From positions 1 through 64,000 of the forward strand of contig JBQNCA010000003.1 of assembly GCA_052169645.1 (NCBI GenBank): a DNA stretch of 64,000 nucleotides. The letters are read 5' to 3'. Source of the DNA: JAIKWW01 sp052169645. GTDB lineage: Bacteria > Bacillota > Clostridia > Peptostreptococcales > Anaerovoracaceae. The notes beneath the pieces were generated by a model. It made no database searches. It saw only the letters and a program-made list of their open reading frames with translations, and had not been told where the DNA came from. Shown here in pieces: positions 1-7,229 of the stretch. The number at the start of each line of letters is the position of its first letter. Position 1 is the first letter of the stretch. The position numbers were made by a program, and so were the translations under genes.

Positions 1-15
1 AAGAAAGCTTTTAAG

Positions 16-363
16 ATGATTAAGAGTATGGAAAACAACAATGAATTATCCAAAGTGTATCTTAGGATAGATAATGGATATGGTGATTTCTATGATGTTG
101 AGGTCAGTTATGATGGTGAAACGTGGCATAAAGCCTTATTTTCCGAAAAAGTATTAACACCATCGATACTACTTCCACCGGGACAATATGCGATTAAATT
201 TTCCGTGAAATCACGTTCGGGAGTTTCAGCATATCACAGTAAAAGGGGAGTTTTTTATACTGAAGTCACAGTAGAACCGTTTATTGATACGATGATCGTA
301 TTTGATAATGATACATTGGATAGTTGGCAGGAAGCTTATATGGAGGAAAATTTAAATGGGTGA
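16..363 (+). CDS. Hypothetical protein, possibly 5'-partial
   Basis: I do not recognise this 115-residue protein. It is rich in alternating hydrophobic/polar stretches with many Tyr, Gly and Asp residues (for example YLRIDNGYGDFYDVEVSYDG), which suggests a beta-sandwich; there is no signal peptide or membrane segment. The reading frame is open to the left edge of the window, so the true start may lie upstream; Met at 16 and Met at 28 are both possible. Its stop overlaps the start of the next gene by 8 bases, so the two are probably translated together. Confidence 0.6.
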   Translation: MIKSMENNNELSKVYLRIDNGYGDFYDVEVSYDGETWHKALFSEKVLTPSILLPPGQYAIKFSVKSRSGVSAYHSKRGVFYTEVTVEPFIDTMIVFDNDTLDSWQEAYMEENLNG

Positions 364-934
364 CCTAAGAATCAATTTTATCGACAACTGGGAAAAGAAA
401 GACGTTAATCTGGAAGAGCTTACACGTGCATTAGAGGATGGTAATTCATCTGTTTATACTGATGCGAGTCTTAAGAAGGTATCAGCCAAGTGGAAGAAAT
501 TCAAGGATAGAGGTGTTTCAAACCTTTACCTGATTAAAGAGGTGAATGATGATGGCGTGGCATGTGCGTACTATGCGTATTCAATTACTGACGGTGTAAT
601 TGATGATGAGACTTTAGAGAGAATCAGAGAAATATGCGCACAGAAGCTGTCTTCGGGTGAAATGAGAGCCGACGGTTCGTTTTCAAAGCCTAATGAATGG
701 TGGGATACACATCCTCTACGTTCGATAAAGGCGGTTGAGACCGGTTCAGCAGACAGCTTACACCAGTATTTATCAGCTGAGTTATATCCAAAGGGCATCG
801 TACTTAATTCCAGGAGTATCAAGGCAAAGCATGCAAATGAATTAGCGTGCTCGGCAATTGCGTGGGGTGTGAGTACATCACTTTTCAAAAAAGGTGCATA
901 TATGAGTGTTCTTATTCATAACGATTCATTGTAA
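356..934 (+). CDS. Hypothetical protein coupled to the upstream gene
   Basis: A 192-residue soluble protein of no family I recognise. It is predicted mixed alpha/beta, with a charged N-terminal third and a C-terminal part containing the segment ANELACSAIAWGVSTSLF. The ATG lies inside the last codons of the preceding gene and follows the purine-rich stretch TGGAGGAAA, so translational coupling is likely. About 300 bases of AT-rich DNA without a convincing gene follow, then a terminator, so this two-gene unit ends here. Toxin/immunity or surface-protein accessory roles are possible but unsupported. Confidence 0.65.
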   Translation: MGDLRINFIDNWEKKDVNLEELTRALEDGNSSVYTDASLKKVSAKWKKFKDRGVSNLYLIKEVNDDGVACAYYAYSITDGVIDDETLERIREICAQKLSSGEMRADGSFSKPNEWWDTHPLRSIKAVETGSADSLHQYLSAELYPKGIVLNSRSIKAKHANELACSAIAWGVSTSLFKKGAYMSVLIHNDSL

Positions 935-1184
935 ATTTTAATTTTAGCAGATTGATAAAAGCGAGTTATTAAATTAGTTATTTAAAATGAATATGAAATA
1001 AATTATAAGTCTTTTATTTATGAGTTTTAAGAAATCAGATAAAAAGATTTATTTGAAAAAGATAGAAAAATTATAACGAAAGCAAAAAGAAACAGGAACT
1101 ATCAGAAGAGCAAATTGTAATTTTTCAGAGTTGGAAAAAGCAATGTTGTAAAGGGAATAAAACATAAATTACTTATGAATCGGG

Positions 1185-1214
1185 GAAGTGGATAACAGTC
1201 CACTTCTCTTTTTT
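1185..1214 (+). terminator. Intrinsic terminator
   Basis: GAAGTGGA (1185-1192) pairs with TCCACTTC (1199-1206) around a 6-base loop and is followed by a run of T. It lies 250 bases after the nearest gene; the DNA between 935 and 1184 is AT-rich with no supportable gene, so it may end the transcript of the two-gene unit upstream. Confidence 0.75.
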
Positions 1215-1216
1215 GT

Positions 1217-1254
1217 AGCGGTAGCTTCGCACCACTTACAGAACCCCGCACCTC
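1217..1254 (+). repeat. 38-bp dispersed repeat, copy 1
   Basis: AGCGGTAGCTTCGCACC begins a 38-base segment found again at 11501-11538 with three differences. Inside it GCGGT can pair with ACCAC/ACCGC. Copy 1 ends exactly where the IS element begins, so the element seems to have inserted in it; the sequence that follows copy 2 is not found on the other side of the element. Confidence 0.8.
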
Positions 1255-1261
1255 TGATATG

Positions 1262-1295
1262 TACCCTCCTTACTGGACAACCAGTAAGGAGGGTA
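1262..1295 (+). promoter_or_regulatory. 15-bp perfect hairpin covering the orfA ribosome site
   Basis: Bases 1262-1276 pair perfectly with 1281-1295 around the loop ACAA. The right arm carries AAGGAGG, the ribosome site of orfA (start at 1301), and the left arm is part of the IS terminal repeat. A transcript that reads in from outside would fold and hide the ribosome site, a known way in which IS elements avoid expression from outside promoters. Confidence 0.75.
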
Positions 1296-1300
1296 TTTTT

Positions 1301-1780
1301 ATGCGTTACAGCCATGAGTATGAGTTAGAGTGTATTAAGCTATACCGGCAAGGAATTTGGCCTGAAACACCAGAAAGAACAATGACAACAAATTTTCGCA
1401 AATTGATTCGATACCGGGTTCGTATTGAAGAACAAAATGGAGCAGATGCATTAAACTATTCAGGTAATAATAAAGTGTGGACTCCTGAAATGAAATATGA
1501 ATTGGTTGCCAAAGTATTAGCAGGACAATCCAACAAGTCAGTTGCTATTTCTGCAGGTATAAATCAAGGGATGTTATATACTTGGGTTCGCAAATACAAA
1601 GAATTAGGTTACAATGGTCTTGTGAATAAACAGAAAGGTCGCAAGAAGTCTGATATGAAAAAGAAAACTATTGAGCCCAAGCCTTTAACTGAATCAGAAC
1701 GCGAAGAGTTAATCAGACTAAGAGCAGAAATTGAGGCAATGAAAGCGGAGATTGAAGTAGTAAAAAAAGGATCGCCTTGA
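1301..1780 (+). CDS. IS3-family OrfA, helix-turn-helix transposase subunit
   Basis: The 159-residue protein has two helix-turn-helix segments typical of IS150-type OrfA: an N-terminal one (RYSHEYELECIKLYRQG) and a second near residues 55-105 (WTPEMKYELVAKVLAGQ through YTWVRKYKEL). The C-terminal leucine-zipper-like helix (LIRLRAEIEAMKAEIEVVKK) is where OrfA dimerises. An upstream ATG at 1259 lies inside the terminal repeat; I chose 1301 because it has AAGGAGGG in front. A run of A (gtaaaaaaagg, 1757-1771) is a likely -1 frameshift site that would have joined OrfA to OrfB. In this copy OrfB is lost, so only the DNA-binding protein can be made. Confidence 0.85.
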   Translation: MRYSHEYELECIKLYRQGIWPETPERTMTTNFRKLIRYRVRIEEQNGADALNYSGNNKVWTPEMKYELVAKVLAGQSNKSVAISAGINQGMLYTWVRKYKELGYNGLVNKQKGRKKSDMKKKTIEPKPLTESEREELIRLRAEIEAMKAEIEVVKKGSP

Positions 1781-1790
1781 GGCAAGAAAT

Positions 1791-1934
1791 ATGGGCTGCG
1801 CAACTCAAGGCGAAAAAGCAGCAATCATCAAAGAACTCCGAGACGGATGATACCAATTAAAGTATCTACTTAAAGGTTTAAATATGCCTAAATCGACTTA
1901 CTACTACGAAATAGCATCCATGTGCTCCGCTTAG
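1791..1934 (+). pseudogene. OrfB remnant of the IS3-family element
   Basis: In the frame of 1791 the sequence encodes the start of an IS150-type OrfB (IIKELRDG, then YQLKYLLKGLNMPKSTYYYE), interrupted by TGA at 1848-1850. It runs into TAG at 1932 only 36 bases before the right terminal repeat. All of the rve/DDE integrase core is deleted. Confidence 0.8.
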
Positions 1935-1982
1935 TTTATAACATGTGTCCAGGATTCTGGGTACATATCACTAAGCCGGTGG

Positions 1983-2660
1983 TTATTTGTTCAGTATCTC
2001 CTGCAGCGCTTCCGCATTGAGTATTTCTATTACGGGCGGTTCATATGAGATGATGTTTTGCTCTTCCAACCGTTTCAGCTCCCGGTGAAGAGATGGACGG
2101 GAAACGTTCATGAGCATTGCCCACTTGGATATCGATTCAGGGATACGCACCCGGCTTTTACCGGATTGGCGTGCCTGCATCAGTAGCCAGAAGGCGGCCT
2201 TCTGTGAGATACCGCTGTAGGAAAGCAGTTCCAGGCGTTGCTGCAGCATGTAGGTTGCCGTGGCGATTTCCTTTGTGAAGTTTTCAAGGATGCGGATGTT
2301 GGCTTGCATCAATTTGAGTAGGTCTTCTTTCCGGAACATCATTATTGTGACGGGATCTATGGCTACGATGTCACAGGGATATTTTCGTCCACGCGAGAAA
2401 ACAGCTGCCGGACCGATCATTTCACCGGGGGTTCTCACGGATACATTGATCTGGCTGCCGTTCGGAAACGGTTTCCGTGCTTCCACACGGCCCTCAAGGA
2501 TCACGCCGGCGCGAGCGGCAGGCTTCATCATATGAAAAATGGTTTCTCCTTTATCATAACACTGTATATGATGCGGTGCGGCTTCCAGAGCTTCCCTGAG
2601 CGCAGCCGCCGTCAAACCCTGAAATAATGTGCTCCCTTCCAGAACCGAATAATCCGTCAT
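1983..2660 (-). CDS. Crp/Fnr-family transcriptional regulator
   Basis: A 225-residue protein with an N-terminal cyclic-nucleotide-binding-like beta-roll (about 1-120), a long dimerisation helix, and a C-terminal winged helix (about 150-220, segment ISKWAMLMNVSRPSLHRELKRLEEQNII). It lacks the N-terminal cysteine cluster of FNR, so it does not appear to bind an Fe-S cluster in that way; it resembles the Dnr/HcpR-like clostridial regulators that respond to nitrosative stress. It is divergent from the DUF2249 operon, and the perfect palindrome at 2711-2736 sits at the -35 position of both promoters, so it probably controls that operon and itself. Effector unknown. Confidence 0.88.
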   Translation of the reverse strand: MTDYSVLEGSTLFQGLTAAALREALEAAPHHIQCYDKGETIFHMMKPAARAGVILEGRVEARKPFPNGSQINVSVRTPGEMIGPAAVFSRGRKYPCDIVAIDPVTIMMFRKEDLLKLMQANIRILENFTKEIATATYMLQQRLELLSYSGISQKAAFWLLMQARQSGKSRVRIPESISKWAMLMNVSRPSLHRELKRLEEQNIISYEPPVIEILNAEALQEILNK

Positions 2661-2710
2661 GATACGCCTTCCTTTCTTTGACTGCTCTCATTATACACTA
2701 AAAAACTTTT

Positions 2711-2736
2711 AAATCTGTATCTGTGGATACAGATTT
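2711..2736. promoter_or_regulatory. Perfect Crp/Fnr-type palindrome in a divergent promoter
   Basis: AAATCTGTATC and GATACAGATTT are exact reverse complements separated by TGTG. A -10 box TATACT (2753-2758) serves the plus-strand operon, and TATAAT on the minus strand (2690-2695) serves the regulator gene. The palindrome centre is about 41-42 bases from each expected start point, where class II Crp/Fnr activators bind. Neither promoter has a good -35 box, which fits activator dependence. Confidence 0.8.
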
Positions 2737-2787
2737 TCGAGAAATCTTCGACTATACTGATGCCATAACTTGAGAGGAGGATTCATC

Positions 2788-3474
2788 ATGAATAACATGG
2801 AATGGAAAGAGAAAATTTCTGGATTTAAGAAGGTGGATGTCAGAGGCATCCAGGGCAATTTCTTTCAGGGGCTGAAGAAGCAGGCAATGCAGCTTCCTGC
2901 CGGTGAGGGCATGGAGATTATCCAGTCCTTTGAGCCGATCCCCCTTTATGAGGTCATGGAAGGACTCGGATATGAGTATTTCACAGAAAAAACCGGCGAT
3001 GCGGAGTATCACGCTTATTTCTACAGGAGCGAAATGAAGCAGGAGGAAAAGGATATCCCAATGCGTCCGGCGGCTCTGACCAACATGCCGCTGATCGACG
3101 AGAATCTTGGCAATATCGCCGTGAACTTCTGGGATCTGACCTGGAATGACGATAACCGCTATCTCCCTTACGAGATACGGCTGCTGCTTTCCCTGACAAA
3201 CGCCGTTGGCGCAGGCCGGATGCGTCAGGCCACAAGAGAGCTTGTCAAAGCCTACATTCATGGCCTTGACAGCGCGGCACTGGACGACGTGTTTGAGTTG
3301 CTGACATGGAACCAGGGCATCGGTTATTTCAGTTCAGAGATCGGTCCGTCCACGCTGTTTGCGGCTTACAAGACTATCAAAAATATGGAGAAGCAGGGCA
3401 AGGAACGCAGCGAAATCTGTGCGGCACTGAAAGAAAAGTTCGGAGAGAAAAATCCTGATGTCAGAGTGGGATAA
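2788..3474 (+). CDS. DUF2249 + carboxymuconolactone decarboxylase-like (AhpD fold) protein
   Basis: The 228-residue protein begins with a DUF2249 domain (about 10-80, VDVRGIQGNFF and EIIQSFEPIPLYEVMEGLGY), a TusA-like fold common in anaerobic nitrogen-oxide and redox clusters. A helical AhpD/carboxymuconolactone decarboxylase-like domain (about 95-210) follows, without an evident CxxC. I chose ATG 2788 because GAGAGGAGG stands 8 bases before it; a TTG at 2770 is less likely. It is the first gene of an operon with the DUF1858 protein and cupin protein, and starts downstream of the Crp-type palindrome. Its biochemical role is unknown. Confidence 0.8.
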   Translation: MNNMEWKEKISGFKKVDVRGIQGNFFQGLKKQAMQLPAGEGMEIIQSFEPIPLYEVMEGLGYEYFTEKTGDAEYHAYFYRSEMKQEEKDIPMRPAALTNMPLIDENLGNIAVNFWDLTWNDDNRYLPYEIRLLLSLTNAVGAGRMRQATRELVKAYIHGLDSAALDDVFELLTWNQGIGYFSSEIGPSTLFAAYKTIKNMEKQGKERSEICAALKEKFGEKNPDVRVG

Positions 3475-3486
3475 GGCGGTGCTGAT

Positions 3487-3708
3487 ATGAATGTTACGAA
3501 GGATACAAAGCTGAAGGATTTAATCGAGGCATATCCGTGGCTGAAGGAAGAAGTCGTGAAGGTGAACGACAAATTCAAGATGCTGAAAACCCCTGTTGGG
3601 AAGTTTATGCTGGGCAAGGCTACGATTGCTGAAATGAGCAAAAAATCCGACATGGATGCCGATGAGATTATCAGCAAAATCAAAGAACTCATTGATGCAC
3701 ATAAGTAA
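3487..3708 (+). CDS. DUF1858-like small protein
   Basis: 73 residues resembling the N-terminal DUF1858 part of DUF438/Ric-type proteins: an opening KDTKLKDLIEAYPWLKEEVV, then VNDKFKMLKTPVGKFMLGKATIAEMS and a C-terminal helix. It has no cysteine, unlike those DUF1858 proteins thought to bind metal. It lies 12 bases after the DUF2249 gene and 11 before the cupin gene, so it is co-transcribed. DUF1858/DUF2249/DUF438 proteins are often found with nitric-oxide detoxification genes; the same role is inferred here. Confidence 0.78.
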   Translation: MNVTKDTKLKDLIEAYPWLKEEVVKVNDKFKMLKTPVGKFMLGKATIAEMSKKSDMDADEIISKIKELIDAHK

Positions 3709-3719
3709 GGCGGTGCCCC

Positions 3720-4373
3720 ATGAAGGAAAAAGTCGGAGAAGTATTCTCAATTGCAGAAGATAATCAGCCGGTACCGGGCTGCACGATCTCTAAGGCAGTG
3801 TACAGCGGTACAAATGACATCATTTACTTCTCGCTGGCAAAGAATACGGACATCAGTGCGGAAATCTATCCATATAACAAGCTGCTGATTGTGGCTGAAG
3901 GAAGTCTGGAAGTATATGGCGCAGACGGTTTTTACAAAGAGCTTCTAAGCGGTGACAGCATCATTACGTTTACAGATACACCGATGGGGATGAGAACCAC
4001 AGAAGGTGCAGTCTATACAGAGATTACGATCAGAAAGGAAGATGTCATGAATGAAGCGATTAAAGCAGGCGAGGTTTTTAAACTGGCAGAGCTTGTTCCT
4101 TATGCAGAGGGCAGGATTGTCAATATGGATGTGGTGCATAACGACAAGATGAAGTTCGTTGTTATGGCTTTCGATGAAGGCACGGGTCTTTCCGAGCATG
4201 CTGCTCCGGGAGAGGCAATTATCTTCGTGCTGGACGGCGAGGGCGTGATCGGATATGAGGGAAAAGATCATCCTGTCAAGGCAGGAGAGAATTTCTACTT
4301 TGCCAAGGCAGGTCTGCACTCGGTGAAAGCAACAAAGAAGTTTAAGATGGCGCTGCTTCTGACCCTGGAATAA
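3720..4373 (+). CDS. Double cupin-domain protein
   Basis: A 217-residue two-domain cupin: the first beta-barrel at about 1-105 and the second at about 115-215. The second has a recognisable cupin metal-site pattern (LSEHAAPGEAIIFVLDGEGV and later AGENFYFAKAGLHSV). The first domain has lost most of the histidines and may only be structural. ATG follows GGCGGTG closely after the DUF1858 gene. It is third in the operon controlled from the palindrome at 2711. Cupins of this kind often accompany redox-stress operons; the ligand cannot be told from sequence. Confidence 0.82.
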   Translation: MKEKVGEVFSIAEDNQPVPGCTISKAVYSGTNDIIYFSLAKNTDISAEIYPYNKLLIVAEGSLEVYGADGFYKELLSGDSIITFTDTPMGMRTTEGAVYTEITIRKEDVMNEAIKAGEVFKLAELVPYAEGRIVNMDVVHNDKMKFVVMAFDEGTGLSEHAAPGEAIIFVLDGEGVIGYEGKDHPVKAGENFYFAKAGLHSVKATKKFKMALLLTLE

Positions 4374-4382
4374 GGAAAGGCT

Positions 4383-4877
4383 AAACCTATAAGAAAACAT
4401 GTTAAAGGCAATATCAGCCGGGTCGGCTATATCGACTGGGAACTTGAGAGCTTTCACGGAGATGACTATTCCATTATGAACGGCTCCAGTCAGAACACAT
4501 ATCTGATCGGACCGTGCAGATATGTTTATGATCCCGAGAAGGACGATCCTGACATAGGCATCGCTCCCGGCACTCCCTTTGAAGCGCTTCTCGATGACTG
4601 GTGCTGCCCGGTCTGTGGCGTCAGCAAGGATATGTTTGAGTTGGATAGCAAAACAGGGGTGACTATGCTGAAAAATAATATTGAAATAGATGTCAAAGTG
4701 AAATGCATCGAGAGCACCATCTCGCAGGCGAAACTGGCGAGTGCAGTGGGGAGGTCTCCCTTCTATGTGAACCGCCTTATTAAAAAATCGGTCAGAATTG
4801 TAAACAATACTTTCGTTCATATGATGGAGCATCTTGGTTACGATGTCGAAATATCCTATGTAAAGCGTGACCGGTAG
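4383..4877 (+). pseudogene. Flavodiiron/rubredoxin gene collapsed by internal deletion, fused to a small HTH protein
   Basis: The frame opens right after the cupin gene and first matches the extreme N-terminus of flavodiiron (A-type flavoprotein) proteins (GYIDWELESFHGDDYSIMNGSS, then YLI). It jumps directly into a C-terminal rubredoxin domain (YVYDPEKDDPDIGIAPGTPFE, later CCPVCG). The metallo-beta-lactamase and flavodoxin domains, about 350 residues, are gone without loss of frame. The first cysteine of the rubredoxin CxxC is replaced (LIGPC), so iron binding is doubtful. No ATG precedes 4476. From Met at 4665 the frame continues as a 70-residue HTH protein (TISQAKLASAVGRSPFYVNR) that may still be made separately. 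Confidence 0.75.
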
Positions 4878-4890
4878 GGAGCATAGAAAT

Positions 4891-5211
4891 ATGACACAGC
4901 AAACAATTGACCGCATACGCAAATTTACATCGGACCGGGACTGGGAGCAGTTCCATACCCCGGCAAACCTTGCCAAGTCCATATCCATCGAGGCGAATGA
5001 GCTGCTGGAGTGCTTTCAGTGGAGCGACACGGATTATGAACTGGAGCAAGTGAAGGAAGAACTGGCAGATGTGATGGTCTATTGCCGTAACATGCTGGAT
5101 GCGTTGGGACTGGACGAAGATGAGATCATCAATGCCAAGATGACGAGGAACGAATCCAAATATCCGGTGGAGAAGGCCAGAGGCAGGAATACGAAATATG
5201 ATCAGCTCTGA
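4891..5211 (+). CDS. MazG-like nucleotide pyrophosphohydrolase
   Basis: A 106-residue all-alpha NTP pyrophosphohydrolase of the MazG/RS21-C6 group. It has the N-terminal DRDWEQFHTPANLAKSISIE helix and the metal-binding acidic motifs EANELLECFQW (EExxE-like) and EELADVMVY (ExxD). Such enzymes cut non-canonical NTPs or dCTP to the monophosphate. I chose ATG 4891; a GTG at 4867 has no better ribosome site. It follows the HTH remnant by 13 bases and overlaps the start of the DUF488 gene by 14 bases, so all belong to one transcript. Confidence 0.85.
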   Translation: MTQQTIDRIRKFTSDRDWEQFHTPANLAKSISIEANELLECFQWSDTDYELEQVKEELADVMVYCRNMLDALGLDEDEIINAKMTRNESKYPVEKARGRNTKYDQL

Positions 5212-6001
5212 TAAGACAATGATAGACGAACTGCTTGAGCAACCGTATTGGATCGTCGATATCCTTCCGGTGCAGTTGCCGGCGTATTCGCAGGGGAAGT
5301 ATGCAGAGCTTGAGCAGTATTACTTGCAGGAACCGCAGTTATCACAGCTGCGGCGCAAGTATCTGGCTTTGTTGCTGAAGCTGAACTGCTACTATGACCT
5401 GAGCGCTTCTATTGACGGCGGCGATCATTGGACGAAGAACCCTAAGCCGCAGTTAATGGAAAGCTGGCTGGTACATGATGAAAATATCCGTGTGCTTCAT
5501 GTGATGATGGCGGAGCAGAATACTCTGCTTGTCATGGATTTCTGTGATACCTACATGACGGTCTATCATCCGCAGAAGGAAGCTCTTCAAACACTGGGGA
5601 CGTTGGCCGATTCGGAAGGATTATTTATATGGCAACCTTCCCGGAGTATTCGTTGTCATAGAATTTATGATAAACCGGCAGCAGAAGGATATCGAATTCT
5701 TGTTGACAAGCTTTGGCCGCGCGGTATTAAGAAGGAAGATGCAGTGATCGATCTGTGGATGAAGGATATTGCTCCGTCCAATGATTTGAGAAAGTGGTTT
5801 GGGCATGACCCGGAGAAATACGATGAATTTGCCGCCGGATACCGGAAGGAGCTGGATGCTTCTCCATCAGCGGCAGAGTTTGCAGCTCTTTGCCGAGATA
5901 AGCTCGCTGCACAGGATGTGATTCTGCTCTACGCAGCTAAGGACGAAGAACATAACAATGCAGTCGTCCTGCGGGAATGGCTGCTGGAAAAATTGACATG
6001 A
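5198..6001 (+). CDS. Two-domain protein: unknown N-terminal domain + DUF488
   Basis: 267 residues. The C-terminal part (about 155-265) is a DUF488 domain with its conserved YRILVDKLWPRGIKKEDA, DLRKWFGHDPEKYDEF and LLYAAKDEEHNNA segments. The N-terminal 150 residues (IDELLEQPYWIVDILPVQ onwards) form a separate domain that also exists as a stand-alone clostridial protein to my knowledge; I cannot name its function. The gene overlaps the MazG-like gene by 14 bases. DUF488 is suspected to be nucleic-acid or stress related, but no activity is established. Confidence 0.78.
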   Translation: MISSDKTMIDELLEQPYWIVDILPVQLPAYSQGKYAELEQYYLQEPQLSQLRRKYLALLLKLNCYYDLSASIDGGDHWTKNPKPQLMESWLVHDENIRVLHVMMAEQNTLLVMDFCDTYMTVYHPQKEALQTLGTLADSEGLFIWQPSRSIRCHRIYDKPAAEGYRILVDKLWPRGIKKEDAVIDLWMKDIAPSNDLRKWFGHDPEKYDEFAAGYRKELDASPSAAEFAALCRDKLAAQDVILLYAAKDEEHNNAVVLREWLLEKLT

Positions 6002-6138
6002 TCGATGTTGCGAAGACAAGCTGCATTGTTATTGAGAAAGACGTGACCTTCGGTAATAAGACCCAATGGAATGCACAGTTTGACTGGATAATAGAAGTTA
6101 TGCTCAAAATGAAGAAAGCTTTCAAGAAATATTTTTAA
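5998..6138 (+). pseudogene. C-terminal remnant resembling DUF4268 proteins
   Basis: A 46-codon frame that overlaps the DUF488 stop. Its TQWNAQFDWIIEVMLKMKKAF segment resembles the end of DUF4268 (endonuclease-like) proteins; everything upstream of that domain is missing. The resemblance is from memory of the family, so the naming is tentative, but the very short length and its position in a row of broken genes support a remnant. Confidence 0.45.
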
Positions 6139-6163
6139 TGAGTGAAAAGATGGTGAATGGGTC

Positions 6164-6391
6164 ATGATTAGAATACGAAAATTTGAAGATAAAGAAATAC
6201 CGTTCATGAATGCGGTTTGGAACGAGGTCGTGGAAGACGGCATAGCGTTTCCGCAGGAAGATACGCTGGACGAAAAAACGGGAAAAGAGTTCTTTTACAG
6301 CCAGAGTTATTGCGGTGTTGCGGAAACCGATACAGGAGAAATCGTAGGTCTTTATATACTTCATCCGAACAATGCTGGGCAGAGTGCGTAA
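6164..6391 (+). pseudogene. GNAT acetyltransferase, 3' truncated
   Basis: The first 75 codons read as the N-terminal half of a GNAT N-acetyltransferase (IRIRKFEDKEIPFMNAVWNE, then VGLYILHPNN, the strand before the acetyl-CoA loop). The frame then runs out at TAA, and the Q/RxxGxG/A acetyl-CoA motif is absent. The next GNAT gene begins at once, so a deletion has removed its second half. Confidence 0.7.
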
Positions 6392-6407
6392 CGATCATAT
6401 CTTCCAT

Positions 6408-6899
6408 ATGACGAGCGATAAGTACAAAAAATATTTGATCTGCAGCATTCGCAAGGGTGAAACCGATCTGCTGAAGGTCTTCTTATATGAAGAACTATTT
6501 ATTCCGAAGGGAGCGTAACCGCCAACGCGGAATATCATTGAGAAGTCGGAGCTTAGAGTGTACACGGACGATTTCGGTATCCGGAAAGGAGATAGCTGTC
6601 TTTTGGCTGATTTCGGAGGAAAGGTAGTCGGAGCAGTCTGGACTGGGATCATGGACGATTACGATCATGCGGATGATGACACAGCGTCCTTTGCTATTTC
6701 GCTTTACAAGGAATATCGCGGTCAGGGAATCGGCTCACAGCTTATGGTGAAGATACTCGAACTGCTGAAATGGCAGAGCTACGAACGAGCATCATTGGCG
6801 GAGTAGAAGGCGAACTATGTCTTGAAGATGTATAAGAATGTCGGGTTCAAAACCATAGATGAGAATGCCGAAGGATATATCATGGTGTACGAACTATAA
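6408..6899 (+). pseudogene. GNAT acetyltransferase with two in-frame stop codons
   Basis: One continuous frame of 163 codons encodes a full GNAT protein: FLYEELFIPKGA, then RVYTDDFG, GKVVGAVW, and the acetyl-CoA loop YRGQGIGSQL, ending with MYKNVGFKTIDENAEGYIMV. It is interrupted by TAA at 6516-6518 and TAG at 6804-6806. The downstream part still reads well, so the stops look recent; single-base changes (GAA to TAA, CAG to TAG) would explain both. A GTG at 6558 could start a fragment, but the second stop removes the last strand. Confidence 0.8.
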
Positions 6900-6914
6900 G
6901 GAGAAATTTGGAAG

Positions 6915-7229
6915 ATGGCATCGAGCAAGGAATACCGGGATTTTATATTGAAGCAGCTTTCGGAACTGGATGATGTAACCTGTCGGGCAATGATGGGAGA
7001 ATACATTATTTACTATCGCAGCAAGATTGTCGGTGGTATTTACGATAACCGTCTTCTTGTAAAACCGACAAAATCTGCTGTGGCAATGATGCCGAATGCG
7101 GACATGGAACTACCGTATGAAGGTGCAAAGAAAATGCTGCTCGTGGATGATGTGGATAAAAAGGAGTTTCTGCGTAAATTGCTGAACGCAATGTATGAGG
7201 AACTTCCTGCTCCGAAAAAGAAGAAGTGA
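6915..7229 (+). CDS. TfoX/Sxy N-terminal domain protein
   Basis: 104 residues matching the N-terminal domain of TfoX/Sxy proteins: MASSKEYRDFILKQLSELDD, then a MMGEYIIYY segment, GGIYDNRLLVKPT, and the C-terminal EFLRKLLNAMYEELP, ending in a Lys-rich tail. In Gammaproteobacteria two-domain TfoX turns on competence; single-domain versions in Firmicutes are common and of unknown role. It lies 15 bases after the GNAT pseudogene and appears intact. Confidence 0.85.
   Translation: MASSKEYRDFILKQLSELDDVTCRAMMGEYIIYYRSKIVGGIYDNRLLVKPTKSAVAMMPNADMELPYEGAKKMLLVDDVDKKEFLRKLLNAMYEELPAPKKKK

Larger units (their letters stand above)
1255..1970 (+). mobile_element. IS3-family (IS150-like) element, internally deleted, both ends present
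   Basis: The left end TGATATGTACCC...CTGGACA (1255-1279) is matched in inverted orientation by the right end (1944-1970), whose complement reads TGATATGTACCC...CTGGACA. The ends start with TG and finish with CA as in the IS3 family. The element is only 716 bp, about half the usual 1.2-1.5 kb: orfA is complete but orfB is cut to about 47 codons, so the DDE catalytic domain is missing. It cannot make its own transposase but could be moved in trans by a full copy. I see no exact target duplication (CTC before, CTA after). Confidence 0.85.

Noticed and set aside
1252..1973. Target-site duplication around the IS element
   Set aside because: The flanking triplets are CTC and CTA; they do not match, so no duplication can be claimed.
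3945..4988. 347-codon open frame on the minus strand
   Set aside because: It runs antisense to the cupin gene, flavorubredoxin remnant and MazG-like gene, crosses their boundaries and resembles no protein; the plus-strand readings have clear families.
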